Shown one piece after another: positions 1 to 7,936 of a DNA stretch of 20,101 nt. The translations under genes were made by a program, and so were the position numbers. The notes beneath the pieces were generated by a model. The model did not search any database. It was not told the origin of the DNA and saw only the letters and a list, made by a program, of their open reading frames with translations. This DNA comes from an uncultured Eubacteriaceae bacterium (GTDB taxonomy: Bacteria > Bacillota > Clostridia > Lachnospirales > CAG-274), in contig CALIRN010000262.1 of assembly GCA_938042265.1 (NCBI GenBank), positions 1 to 20,101 on the forward strand, in the 5' to 3' direction. The stretch's first letter is position 1. Each line of letters begins with the position of its first letter.

Positions 1-706
1 TAATACCATATACAAGTATTGAACCTACAATATCACCCCCTGCCGATACAGGAGTTATAACCTCACAGTCCATAACCTCTCTGCGAATGCCTGTAAGGTG
101 CGTACCAATATTAACATCTTCTATGATGCCTGTACTTATATTCTCGTACTCAAGGTTTAAAACCTCAATTTTGCTTGGCACGATGGCTATTCCACAGTAC
201 ATATTTTGAAACCTTTTGGTTATAAATTCAGTTTTACTAACATTATCTCTTAACGATTTATAGTAGTTAACAATATTACCAACCTCATCAAATCTCACAG
301 ATTCACCTGAATCAGATATGTTCAAAATTACCTCAAAACTGTAAGGGGCTCCACCGTTTTCAAACCATGGTACAACTTTACTATCAGGATATGCCGCCCT
401 TAAAGCAGTTTCAACAGCATACTTTGTACCTAATTTCCTATGTACATTTATGCTTGTCTTTATAACATTTCTTTTCTGCTCAATACTGTAGCTGTAATCA
501 TACCAGTCAATATGTAGGTCATAAGCAAGCACGTCAAGCAGCTCTTCGCTTAATTCGTCTATCCGCGGAAATATTATTGTCTTGTCTATTTCTTCGGATA
601 TGTTATTAAGATAACCGGCTATTATCTGTCCCAACATCTTAATACTTTCATAGCCCTGTAAGCTGTTAGGGAGAGAATTAATATCAATACTTGTTATATT
701 ATTCAT
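1..706 (-). CDS. I: Phage tail protein I (P2 gpI-like), 3' end cut by window edge
   Basis: This gene is too open-ended for ordinary ORF calling because it runs off base 1; I read 235 codons from an ATG at 706. The N-terminus (MNNITSIDINSLPNSLQGY) and the central block with ELLDVLAYDLHIDWYDY, then HRKLGTKYAVETALRAAYP near residues 90-108, are the signature of the P2 gpI tail family. In P2, gpI is a baseplate protein acting with gpJ at the tail tip, next to the tail fibres. The start overlaps the end of gene J by 8 bases, which implies translational coupling and the usual J-I order. A beta-rich segment follows residue 115. The missing 3' end prevents a length comparison. Tail fibre genes would be expected further left, outside the window. 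Confidence 0.85.
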   Translation of the reverse strand, partial: MNNITSIDINSLPNSLQGYESIKMLGQIIAGYLNNISEEIDKTIIFPRIDELSEELLDVLAYDLHIDWYDYSYSIEQKRNVIKTSINVHRKLGTKYAVETALRAAYPDSKVVPWFENGGAPYSFEVILNISDSGESVRFDEVGNIVNYYKSLRDNVSKTEFITKRFQNMYCGIAIVPSKIEVLNLEYENISTGIIEDVNIGTHLTGIRREVMDCEVITPVSAGGDIVGSILVYGI

Positions 707-1823
707 CCTCTACACCCCCATAGGTTATAGTCTTACTTTCAAGCAAAGCAACCATACCCTTTGCCATTTTCGTGTAAGCAGGCTCATTTACAACAACCCT
801 TTTAGCTCCTGCCTTCATAACTAGGCTTATAAGCTCACTCGGATTAACGTCTCTCCCCATTTTTTCACTCTGCCATTGTATATAATCATTAACGGCATTT
901 TCGACAGCCGTCTTTATAATACTTATACTATCAGCGTTAGGTGAGGCTATATAATAGCTTATATCAATATTGTAGCTGTAGCTGTCTGCGGCAGATACTA
1001 ATACATTATCAGTCAGTGGTCTTACATCATCAGCATTTACAGCAGATAATACCTTGCTGATTACATCATCACTAGGTAGCACACCACCCTTAAGCAATAC
1101 CTTAACACTTACATTACCTGCAGACGGAGAGCTTACTGCAATATCTGCAATCCTCTCATCTGCACGCATCGCATAAAACTTATAACCGCCTATTGCACCT
1201 GCTGTGGAGTACCCCTCAAGGCTTTCCCTCATGCTTTTATAAAAACTATCATCATCCTCAATATCAACACCTCCACCGCTTACTGTAATATTGCTTACCT
1301 TACTGTAATATGGATAAGGGTCAACAAGCTTATTTATCTGCCCTACCTCAAATCCATTGTAAACAGCTCCTGTCTCAACAGCGGTTGCTGTTACGCAAGT
1401 GTACGTGTTGCCCTCAGTAATTGTAGCTGTTTCATCTGTAGCAAACATAATATCATCATTTGCCTTTACCCTTGTTCCAGCCTCAATCACCACATCATCA
1501 GCCTGCGGCTGTGATATTTCAAACTTCATTTCTACAGTTGCAGGCAGACCCTCATTTCTCTTTATGTTAAAAAATAATTCCGCTAAACTGTCAAGATATG
1601 AACCCTCGGCATACCTGGGCACATTCTGCCTTGCAGCATCGTTTATATTTACCCTCTGTTGGATAATAACAGCCGCTACCCAGTTTATAAACAGCCTTAT
1701 AGGGTCAGCAGGATAAAGAGTACGTCCTGTCATTTCCTCATACTTACTTATTAACTCTGTAAGTATTGTTTGACTGTCGGTTTCAACAAAGGTTACATCA
1801 CTGTAATTACTATTCCTGCTCAT
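699..1823 (-). CDS. J: Baseplate assembly protein J
   Basis: The product is a 374-residue baseplate wedge protein of the Mu gp47 / P2 gpJ family (Baseplate_J). It forms the wedge arms around the hub and carries the tail fibre attachment. Visible family features are the N-terminal helical part with YPADPIRLFINWVAA and NDAARQNVPRYAEGSYLD, the middle beta domain around GTRV and TAVETGAVYNG, and the segment with DDDSFYKSMRESLEGYSTAGA followed by the YKFYAMR and AGNVSVKVLLKGG blocks. A TTG three bases upstream (1826) is possible, but the ATG at 1823 sits about 9 bases after GGAGG and is preferred. It overlaps gp25 upstream and gpI downstream. Confidence 0.9.
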   Translation of the reverse strand: MSRNSNYSDVTFVETDSQTILTELISKYEEMTGRTLYPADPIRLFINWVAAVIIQQRVNINDAARQNVPRYAEGSYLDSLAELFFNIKRNEGLPATVEMKFEISQPQADDVVIEAGTRVKANDDIMFATDETATITEGNTYTCVTATAVETGAVYNGFEVGQINKLVDPYPYYSKVSNITVSGGGVDIEDDDSFYKSMRESLEGYSTAGAIGGYKFYAMRADERIADIAVSSPSAGNVSVKVLLKGGVLPSDDVISKVLSAVNADDVRPLTDNVLVSAADSYSYNIDISYYIASPNADSISIIKTAVENAVNDYIQWQSEKMGRDVNPSELISLVMKAGAKRVVVNEPAYTKMAKGMVALLESKTITYGGVEDE

Positions 1824-2130
1824 CAATATCCACCTCCACTACTGGTATCAATATACCCTCGCTTACTCTGTCCGTCTTAAAATTTATTGACCGCACTATT
1901 GCTCTTGGCTCATAGTCCTGTATGCTCTCCAGTATCTCAATCTGCAGTTTAGACATGGCACGTCTTACAGGTAAATCCATAACACTTACAGACAAGCCAA
2001 AGCCTCTGTCAAGGGGTACTTGTCCTTTAAATGTAGATAATAACGTTCTTATGTTCTGTATCACTTCCTCTGCCGTTGTTTTAGGAGCAAAGTCAATATC
2101 TGCTGTTTTTTCACCTGTATCTACTAGCAC
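1810..2130 (-). CDS. W: Baseplate wedge protein, gp25/gpW lysozyme-like family
   Basis: A 106-residue protein of the T4 gp25 / P2 gpW baseplate family. The diagnostic LDRGFGL lies at residues 40-46 and the EPR triplet, conserved in gp25 proteins, lies near residues 74-76 (DYEPRAIV). The length is typical. gp25 proteins nucleate sheath assembly on the baseplate and contact gpJ-type wedges. The start is a GTG at 2130 behind a GAGGG; it overlaps the end of the gpU-like gene by 20 bases, so expression is probably coupled. The order U, W, J, I agrees with the baseplate section of other contractile-tail phages. Confidence 0.88.
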   Translation of the reverse strand: MLVDTGEKTADIDFAPKTTAEEVIQNIRTLLSTFKGQVPLDRGFGLSVSVMDLPVRRAMSKLQIEILESIQDYEPRAIVRSINFKTDRVSEGILIPVVEVDIDEQE

Positions 2131-2557
2131 TCTTTAATCCCTCGCTTCCTCTTGCATACTCTTTAAGGGTAATGGTTAAATCAACGCAGTGATAAACACC
2201 TTTTCCGTCAATCTCAGAAAAATCCATTTTTAAATCCCTTATTGTCCACCTGTACCGCCCGAACCCCTTACCGTCAAGCACAAAGCTTATTACTGTACCA
2301 TCACGCTGTATGTATATAAGCTTGTTCATTTCTGTTCTGGGGTCCACTCCGAAATAATCTTTAAGCTTTATTTTAAAAGTTATTTCGTCAAGAGATTCAC
2401 CTACATACTGGCTTATAGGCTTTTTCTGCAATACCTGTGTATCTGCATAATTTACACTATTGCTTCTGCTGAAATTGGAAATTGTAAAGATTTTATCGTC
2501 TGACACCTCAAACATAATAACATCGCCCATTTCCTTACAGCCTATAGCACCAATCAT
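2111..2557 (-). CDS. GpU-like phage tail protein
   Basis: A 148-residue protein opening with MIGAIG, then KIFTISNFSRS and QYVGESLDEITFKIKL. This matches the P2 gpU family pattern: a short N-terminal strand, then the QxxG-x-x-x-x-I motif. In P2, gpU is a tail completion protein. In Gram-positive phages, relatives sit in the baseplate block, as here between V and gp25, so the exact role may differ. The C-terminal part (RYRWTIRDLKMDFSEIDGKGVYHCVDLTITLKEY) fits a beta-sandwich domain. The ATG overlaps the stop of the upstream V gene in an ATGA, which indicates coupled translation. Confidence 0.7.
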   Translation of the reverse strand: MIGAIGCKEMGDVIMFEVSDDKIFTISNFSRSNSVNYADTQVLQKKPISQYVGESLDEITFKIKLKDYFGVDPRTEMNKLIYIQRDGTVISFVLDGKGFGRYRWTIRDLKMDFSEIDGKGVYHCVDLTITLKEYARGSEGLKSASRYR

Positions 2558-2850
2558 TCATTTTCACCTCCGTCATCATCAGAAGGATATTTGCCGAATG
2601 TGCCGAGTATAAAGCCCTGACCGACACCCTTATTAAGCATCGGGGCGTATAAACAAAGTACCCTGTCGTTAATTTCCGGTGTATATCGGGCTACGCTTCC
2701 GCCTGCAGAGGAGGAAACCACAGGCAGAAAGTCAGACATCAGATTATTTCTGTCCTCAAAAATTACTCTTGCACAGCCTTTATCATCTACACTAGCAACC
2801 TTGCCTATACGCACCATTTCCGCTAATATCCTTTCGTTTTTACTGCTCAT
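2554..2850 (-). CDS. V: Phage baseplate assembly protein V (spike, OB-fold)
   Basis: A 98-residue V-type spike protein (Phage_base_V family). The true start is the ATG at 2850, 6 bases after GGAGGGG and overlapping the gpD stop as TAATG. A longer open frame reaches further upstream into gpD but has no ribosome site. Residues MVRIGKVASVDDKGCARVIFED and the later SVARYTPEINDRVLCLYAP and GQGFILGTFG are the OB-fold core shared by gpV proteins. V normally forms the membrane-piercing spike at the tail tip. At 98 residues it has only the OB domain and no long C-terminal beta-helix, so another spike tip protein may exist outside the window, or the spike is minimal. Confidence 0.85.
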   Translation of the reverse strand: MSSKNERILAEMVRIGKVASVDDKGCARVIFEDRNNLMSDFLPVVSSSAGGSVARYTPEINDRVLCLYAPMLNKGVGQGFILGTFGKYPSDDDGGENE

Positions 2851-3857
2851 TAATACCCCTCCAAACACCGTCTTAGGCTTAATTTTGTGGTAAATCCATT
2901 GCTTGATATGTTGTGCTGCGCCTGAGTTATGTGGTATTTTCCGTCCCAGTTTCCCCAGCCGCACAGCTCAATATTTGTACCTGCATAGTAATAGTAGTTG
3001 CCTATAATCTCAACTGTTGCAGTCCATTGATTTTCGTTCTGTTCTCTAAGAGCGCACTTTGCTTTTCGCTTAAAGTTTATATCTTCACTTTGCGAGTTGT
3101 AGCTTTCTCTTTTGCGCAGTATTCGGTTTACACCTAAAGGTACAGGTGCTACAAAGCTGCCGCTATAGGTATTATCGGTTTTGCTGTCAGTAAAGGTAAT
3201 TTCACAGCTTGAATATATATCCTTTGCAGAGCATTTAAAGCTTGGCTCTGCTGTAAGATTAGTCTGTCCTCTTATGATTTTACCGACAGCCGCTTGGTTG
3301 TCATATTTTTCTTTATCGAAAATAACAAGCTTACCATTGCTAATTTTGATTGCCATTCCATCATCACTTGCAAGTCCAGATAAAAATTCCAGGTCACTTT
3401 CATTGCTTTGCTCCTGCTTGTCATAAAGAGGGTCAAAACTGCTATCGTATATGTAACCTAACCCTGCATTTTCAGCAATATCCTTTAATATAAAACTAAG
3501 ACGTATATTCTCCCAAGTGCGATACTTCTTTTCGCTGCGTGCCGAGCCTGTTATGGGTACAGATACTGCATTAATTGTAAAGGTGTTCTGCTGTGTAAAA
3601 TCATCAACCTCAAAGCTGCCTAATTTAATGTAATCGTTTTTACCTTCTGTAGGCCAGTTTACAATCTTTATACCAATATTCAGTGCATCGCCTACCTTTG
3701 GAAACAAATCATTTGTGAAAACCATAGCGGGGTCAACCACTGTAAGTGATACATCATCGGTAATATCTTCCGTATCAGCGTATGTAATAGAGCTGATTAT
3801 TTCCGATATATTCCTGTTCTTAAATATAACCCTTGGTATTACACGTCTTGCCTGCAT
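2850..3857 (-). CDS. D: Tail hub protein, gpD / late control D family
   Basis: A 335-residue member of the family named after P2 gene D (Phage_GPD). Structurally it equals the T4 gp27 / Mu gp44 hub that joins the tube to the spike; the 'late control' name is historical. The N-terminal domain has ISSITYADTEDITDDVSLTVVDP. The centre has a conserved run from SFEVDDFTQQ to ENAGLGYIYD, then SDLEFLSGLASDDGMAIKIS near residues 152-171. The C-terminus ends in a beta domain with WDGKYHITQAQHNI. Its ATG follows GGAGGTGA inside the end of the gpX gene. Position between X and V is exactly that of hub genes in contractile-tail phages. Confidence 0.85.
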   Translation of the reverse strand: MQARRVIPRVIFKNRNISEIISSITYADTEDITDDVSLTVVDPAMVFTNDLFPKVGDALNIGIKIVNWPTEGKNDYIKLGSFEVDDFTQQNTFTINAVSVPITGSARSEKKYRTWENIRLSFILKDIAENAGLGYIYDSSFDPLYDKQEQSNESDLEFLSGLASDDGMAIKISNGKLVIFDKEKYDNQAAVGKIIRGQTNLTAEPSFKCSAKDIYSSCEITFTDSKTDNTYSGSFVAPVPLGVNRILRKRESYNSQSEDINFKRKAKCALREQNENQWTATVEIIGNYYYYAGTNIELCGWGNWDGKYHITQAQHNISSNGFTTKLSLRRCLEGY

Positions 3858-3861
3858 ATAC

Positions 3862-4071
3862 TCACCTCCACACAGGTACGCTCTGAGCTATAAGTGTTTC
3901 CTCCTCAGTCTCCAAATCAGGTATATCAAGCTCAATTCCGGCAGGGAATACCTGTATATCTCTGTATTTGATATTAGCCTCAATAAGCCTGTGCATTTGT
4001 GTTTCATCGCCATAAACCTTGTAGGCGATATTATCCCACATATCGCCCTGAACACTTCTGTACTTACTCAT
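3862..4071 (-). CDS. X: Tail protein X (LysM-like)
   Basis: A 69-residue protein of the P2 gpX family. After MSKYRSVQGDMWDNIAYKVYGDE come a helix with LIEANIKYRD and then FPAGIELDIPD. This is a single LysM-like fold: GDMWDNIA-x-KVYG at the front and an aliphatic strand at the end. The ATG at 4071 follows GGAGGG and overlaps the last bases of the tape measure gene; the longer open frame upstream of it is a shadow of the tape measure. gpX is thought to help attach or complete the tail near the hub, and here it lies directly before hub gene D. Confidence 0.85.
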   Translation of the reverse strand: MSKYRSVQGDMWDNIAYKVYGDETQMHRLIEANIKYRDIQVFPAGIELDIPDLETEEETLIAQSVPVWR

Positions 4072-7000
4072 TGGATACCCTCCGTTTCCTGTCCGCCTCA
4101 TATTCAAGCTTCTGCATAACAGCGCGTTCAATTTCAAGCTTATACTGGTCAAGCATTGCTTTAAACTGCTGCTGGGTATTGTCATCAACATTGCCGTTTA
4201 TGGTTATTGCAGGCATTGTAAAGCTGAAATTAATCTCTGTATTACTGCTTACTCCCTCTTTGCTTATCTGCCTGCTTACAGCTAAGGAGCGGCTTTCCTC
4301 TCCGCGGTCGGTAATAAGCTCCCAAAGCCTTGCAGCATTGTCGTATATGTTGCCTGTTTCAAGGGCGTCATATACTCTGTAGCCCTTGCTGTCGGTAATA
4401 AGCTCCGGACCTCTCTCACCGGCAATAAAGGTATCAGGGGTATAATTTGTACCTCTTGCAAAGCCTGCCAGTTTTCCAAATACGCTTTCAGTGTTGCCTG
4501 CAGAGCCTTTATTGCTAAGACTTAAAGACTCCTTAATTCTGCTTAGGTTTGTATTAAATTTTATTGTTAACGGGTGATTATTCAGGTATGCCTGTATGGG
4601 GTTTATTATCTCACCTGTTGCAGATTGTATTCTTGATGCTGCGTCAGGGGCGCCATTTTCTACACCCTGTGCAAGCTTGTCAGGTATGTTCTGACCCTCG
4701 GTAATATACTTATCCTCTAAAAGCGCATTGTAGCCATGTGTACGAGCGTACAGGTACCATGTCATAGTCTCCACATCTCCTGCAATGGTACCGTTTTCAA
4801 TTTGAATGCGTATACCCTCTAAAATATTTTGAGGTATACTCTTTCCCTCCTCAATGTACTTTTCCGCCTGCCCCGCAAAGCTTATAAGTAAATCCTTATC
4901 AAAAGCCTGCGCATATGCCTCTCTGAAATCACCAGTAAGCTCTTTATTAAGATAATTTTCAAGACCTTCAACTGCCGTAAGAATCGAACCCTCCTCAGAG
5001 AGATTTAAGCTAAAAGCAAAGTTGTGCATATCGGAGAGAATACCTGTGTCCTTAAGCGTATTATTAGCAAGCTCGTACACCTGAGCCTTTGCAAAGTTTA
5101 CATCGTTAAGATAGCCGCTTTTAAGCTGCTCAACCTCTGCTACGTATGAGCTATAAGTAATATCTCCTTTTTTAAGCATAATCTTATAAGCATTTAATTG
5201 CTGCGCCAACGCCTGCTGTGCGTTATCCTCGTATTCCTCTGCACGCAGCATTCCCTCGCTTATAAGGTTTTCGTATGTTTCAGGTGTAAGCTCCTTTCCG
5301 CTCAACCTCATAGCAAGAGCTTCCATTTGTGATTCAAAGTCAATTGCATTAAGCTCCGTTATAATTTCATTAATGCGGTTTTTGGTCTGCTCAATATCAA
5401 GCGCTTCCTTAGGGTCTAAAACATTATCGGCAAAAGCATCGTTAACCTTAGACGCGAGCTCCTGTCCCAGCTTGCTTACCTCTGAATCCGTATTGATATA
5501 AAATTGATTAAGTCTTTCGGCAATATTACTGTCTTCTGCAACGAACTCTTTTACCGACAGGGATACGGCATAATGCTGTTGGTCTATAACAGACTGCGCC
5601 TGTTCTACAAAGTCCTCTATCAGTCCCTTGTAGCTTTCAATTTCTGTTTCGGTCAGCTGTAAACCTACTTTTACTTTAAAGTTTAACTTATCAAGCTCCT
5701 TACCTGTCCGTTGAAACTCTTCAAATTTTTCATTTGCCTCATCAAGAGCATCTGCAACATCCTGTATTACAGTAAAGCCTCTGCCTGTAAACATACTATC
5801 GGCAAGGTCCCGTACCTCGCTCATACTAAGAGCAATGTCCCCAAAATGTTCTGCAAGGCTTGCTTCAGCAAGTTCCTTATTTGCCTTATGTACAGCGTAG
5901 GCAATACCTCCTATAGCGCCAGCGGCAAGCGTCAGTCCTGCTATAACAGGGTGTGATAAAGCTACAGCGCCTATAGAGGCAATCACCTCGCCTATTCCGG
6001 CTAAGTTTCTTGCTGACTTAATTCCCTTCACAGCATCGATTACGGCTAAAATTCCGTTTGCGGTGTTGTTAAGTCCCTTTGCACCCTTAAATATAACCAT
6101 CGCCGAGCCTATGCCTGCAAATACTGCGCCTAAGGTATCTTTGTTTTTAACTGCCCATTCAAATAAGGCTTTGCCCTTATCCCATAAATTGCCTGAGGTT
6201 TCACTGAATCCATTAATAAACTGCACAGTACTCTCGGTCATACTTGGGAGCTTGTCGGCAAGGCTACTCACCCAGCCCGACAGCACAGGCTCCGCCTCCG
6301 ATACAACGTTTATCTTAAAATCATCCCATGCGGATTGCAGCAGCTTTAGCCTTGCGCTGAGGGAGCTGTTCATTTTGTCTGCGGCTCGGTCAAGTGCACC
6401 CTCCGAGTTATGCAGATTGCCGTTCAGCTCCTCCCATGCGCTGGCGGCGCCGTTTGCTCCCGCTTCTACAGAGTCAAGCAAATACATTACCTTGGACGCA
6501 TATCTCGTTCCGGAAATATCTGTTAAGTATAACATTTTTTCATCATCAGACATTCCCTTTGTGGCATTATTGATGTCAATGAGTATATCCTCAAGGTTCC
6601 TAAAATTACCCTGTGCGTCATAGGCGCTTATACCAAGCTTTTCCATAGCGCTTATAGCTGATTCATTGCTCGATATTCTTACGAGTATGGAGTTCATTGC
6701 TGTACCCGCTTCCTCCGCCTTTACACCGTTATCTGCAAGTATACCGAGTGCAGTACCTAAGTCATACATATCAATGCCAAGGGTCTTTGCGATACCGCCT
6801 GTTTTAATAACAGCCGTCATCATCTCCAGTGCCGTCTGGTTACTTTTGTTGTTTGCCATTTCAGCCATATCGAGGTATTTTGTCATATCCTCAACGCCCA
6901 GCCCCATGGCGGCCATACTGTCCGTCACAAGGTCGGAGGTTGTCGCAAGGTCGGCCTGTGTTGCTTCGGAAAGTCTTAATATAGGCATTAAGCCTTTTAT

Positions 7001-7372
7001 GCTGTCCTCCACACTCCAACCTGCTAAAGCCATGTAATTTAAGGCCTGCGCTGCTTCCGTAGCTGTTTTAGTAGTAGCCTTACCTGCTGCAAGAGCCGCC
7101 TCATTAAGTCTTTCATAATCCTCACTGCCTATATCAATACCAGATGTAGCAGCTACATTGTAAATCTCCTGCTGATATTCCTTATAGGTGTCAACAAAAT
7201 CCTTTATTGCAGCAGTTGAAATAACCATTGATCCTAAGCCCAATATAACGTTTTTAATTTTTCTTGTTGAACTTTCCGCAATGGACTCAGCTCTTGCAAA
7301 AGTACTATTATAACTGCTGTTAAGCTTGCCATTAAGCCTGAAAGCTATGTCGTATATTTTTGAGCTTGCCAT
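4064..7372 (-). CDS. T: Tail tape measure protein (TP901 type)
   Basis: A 1102-residue tape measure protein. The N-terminal 350 residues hold the TP901 core: TATEAAQALNYMALAGWS, then SDLVTDSMAAMGLG, then a block with NNKSNQTALEMMTAVIKTGG and ADNGVKAEEAGTAM. A hydrophobic stretch near residues 415-495 (AVFAGIGSAMVIF; HPVIAGLTLAAGAIGGIAYAV) can cross a membrane, as expected for a protein released during DNA injection. Long charged helices follow. The C-terminal motif ARGTNYTPDTFIAGERGPEL is common in these proteins. The ATG follows AAAGGAGG by 7 bases. It is preceded by the 68-bp promoter-like repeat rather than by the chaperone gene, which is unusual. Confidence 0.93.
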   Translation of the reverse strand: MASSKIYDIAFRLNGKLNSSYNSTFARAESIAESSTRKIKNVILGLGSMVISTAAIKDFVDTYKEYQQEIYNVAATSGIDIGSEDYERLNEAALAAGKATTKTATEAAQALNYMALAGWSVEDSIKGLMPILRLSEATQADLATTSDLVTDSMAAMGLGVEDMTKYLDMAEMANNKSNQTALEMMTAVIKTGGIAKTLGIDMYDLGTALGILADNGVKAEEAGTAMNSILVRISSNESAISAMEKLGISAYDAQGNFRNLEDILIDINNATKGMSDDEKMLYLTDISGTRYASKVMYLLDSVEAGANGAASAWEELNGNLHNSEGALDRAADKMNSSLSARLKLLQSAWDDFKINVVSEAEPVLSGWVSSLADKLPSMTESTVQFINGFSETSGNLWDKGKALFEWAVKNKDTLGAVFAGIGSAMVIFKGAKGLNNTANGILAVIDAVKGIKSARNLAGIGEVIASIGAVALSHPVIAGLTLAAGAIGGIAYAVHKANKELAEASLAEHFGDIALSMSEVRDLADSMFTGRGFTVIQDVADALDEANEKFEEFQRTGKELDKLNFKVKVGLQLTETEIESYKGLIEDFVEQAQSVIDQQHYAVSLSVKEFVAEDSNIAERLNQFYINTDSEVSKLGQELASKVNDAFADNVLDPKEALDIEQTKNRINEIITELNAIDFESQMEALAMRLSGKELTPETYENLISEGMLRAEEYEDNAQQALAQQLNAYKIMLKKGDITYSSYVAEVEQLKSGYLNDVNFAKAQVYELANNTLKDTGILSDMHNFAFSLNLSEEGSILTAVEGLENYLNKELTGDFREAYAQAFDKDLLISFAGQAEKYIEEGKSIPQNILEGIRIQIENGTIAGDVETMTWYLYARTHGYNALLEDKYITEGQNIPDKLAQGVENGAPDAASRIQSATGEIINPIQAYLNNHPLTIKFNTNLSRIKESLSLSNKGSAGNTESVFGKLAGFARGTNYTPDTFIAGERGPELITDSKGYRVYDALETGNIYDNAARLWELITDRGEESRSLAVSRQISKEGVSSNTEINFSFTMPAITINGNVDDNTQQQFKAMLDQYKLEIERAVMQKLEYEADRKRRVSNE

Positions 7373-7403
7373 ACCTCAACCTCCTTTCGATATGCTTATT
7401 CTA

Positions 7404-7471
7404 TTATTAATATAATAACATTTAAAAAAGTATTATTTCGTACTATTTGCTATTAAAAACTATTAACTTTC
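7404..7471 (-). repeat. Late-promoter-like 68-bp repeat, copy 1 (before tape measure)
   Basis: Copy 1 of a direct repeat; the other copy is 19147-19214. I count 67 of 68 identical bases, and both copies read leftward into the gene behind them. On the minus strand there is an extended -10, TGT-TATTAT (-10 at 7412-7417), and about 33 bases from the likely transcription start to the tape measure ATG. Upstream of it are three AATAG units, two of them 10 bases apart, and an AGTA/TACT dyad. At a 17-base spacing the -35 position reads CGAAAT, which is not a sigma-70 -35. I infer an activator-dependent late promoter. The only difference between the copies lies inside the -10 (TATTAT here, TATAAT in copy 2). 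Confidence 0.7.
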
Positions 7472-7475
7472 AAGC

Positions 7476-7510
7476 AATAAAAAAGCACCTACAATATGTA
7501 AGTGCTTTTT
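7476..7510 (-). terminator. Rho-independent terminator after the membrane-protein gene
   Basis: On the minus strand, arms 7497-7510 and 7480-7493 form a 14-pair stem with a 3-base loop, followed by TTTTTTATT. The one imperfect position is a G-U pair in leftward RNA but a C-A mismatch in rightward RNA, so the structure is built for the leftward transcript. It lies about 90 bases after the stop of the 91-residue membrane protein and ends just before the 68-bp promoter-like repeat. Confidence 0.85.
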
Positions 7511-7602
7511 ATCAATAGATATGTAGTTAATATTTTAGGTTTTTCTTTATCGTCCTTGTCCTGTTTGTCTTGTGTTTGTTTACTATATCATTATATTCAA
7601 AA

Positions 7603-7878
7603 TTACTTATTATTTAATTTGCCTAAAATCAAGTTACGAGCATCTTTTCCAATAACTTTTAAGTCAAATAATTTATTATCAATATCCTCTAACATTTCAG
7701 CATAATTTGATACACATATAGCAATAAGTCCGACAATCAATCCTTGCACAATTACCCCAATTCCTGCAACAATTATTACGCTACTGTTAAACTCTCCCGA
7801 AATCGAAAACAGATAAAAGCCTGTTATAATCGCGGCTACAATATAAACTACGCCTAAGTATTTTAAAATTTTGTACAT
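7603..7878 (-). CDS. Small two-helix membrane protein, probable moron
   Basis: I do not recognise the family. The product is 91 residues with two hydrophobic helices, roughly residues 8-25 (GVVYIVAAIITGFYLF) and 33-56 (SVIIVAGIGVIVQGLIVGLIAICV), then a charged tail from about residue 57 (NYAEMLEDIDNKLFDLK). An earlier in-frame Met exists (7917), but the ATG at 7878 has AAGGGGG 7 bases upstream and is chosen. The gene is visibly more AT-rich than its neighbours. It interrupts the otherwise fixed order tube, chaperone, tape measure, and has its own terminator and hairpin-controlled leader. This pattern suggests a moron expressed separately, perhaps acting in the host membrane. That role is inference only. 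Confidence 0.7.
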   Translation of the reverse strand: MYKILKYLGVVYIVAAIITGFYLFSISGEFNSSVIIVAGIGVIVQGLIVGLIAICVSNYAEMLEDIDNKLFDLKVIGKDARNLILGKLNNK

Positions 7879-7881
7879 AAT

Positions 7882-7926
7882 AAATCCCCCTTGCATTTTT
7901 ATTTTATAATAACACAAGAGGGATTT
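7882..7926 (-). promoter_or_regulatory. Hairpin hiding the ribosome site, with promoter-like loop
   Basis: Minus-strand arms 7915-7926 (AAATCCCTCTTG) and 7882-7893 (CAAGGGGGATTT) pair over 12 positions, including one U-G pair; on the plus strand that position would be a C-A mismatch. The second arm is the ribosome site of the membrane-protein gene. The 21-base loop holds TGTTATTATA, an extended -10 identical in ten bases to that of the repeat before the tape measure. A transcript reading through from the chaperone gene would fold and mask the site. A transcript starting from the loop would lack the first arm and leave it free. Confidence 0.55.
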
Positions 7927-7936
7927 TAAATCAATG

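Noticed and set aside
1399..1716. 105-residue ORF and many others on the + strand across 0.7-19.1 kb
   Set aside because: They lie opposite clear phage genes, lack ribosome sites and are Ser/Leu/Cys-rich shadows.
2851..2964. N-terminal extension of baseplate V (136 residues)
   Set aside because: It lies within the hub gene end, without a ribosome site; ATG 2850 has GGAGGGG and couples to the hub stop.
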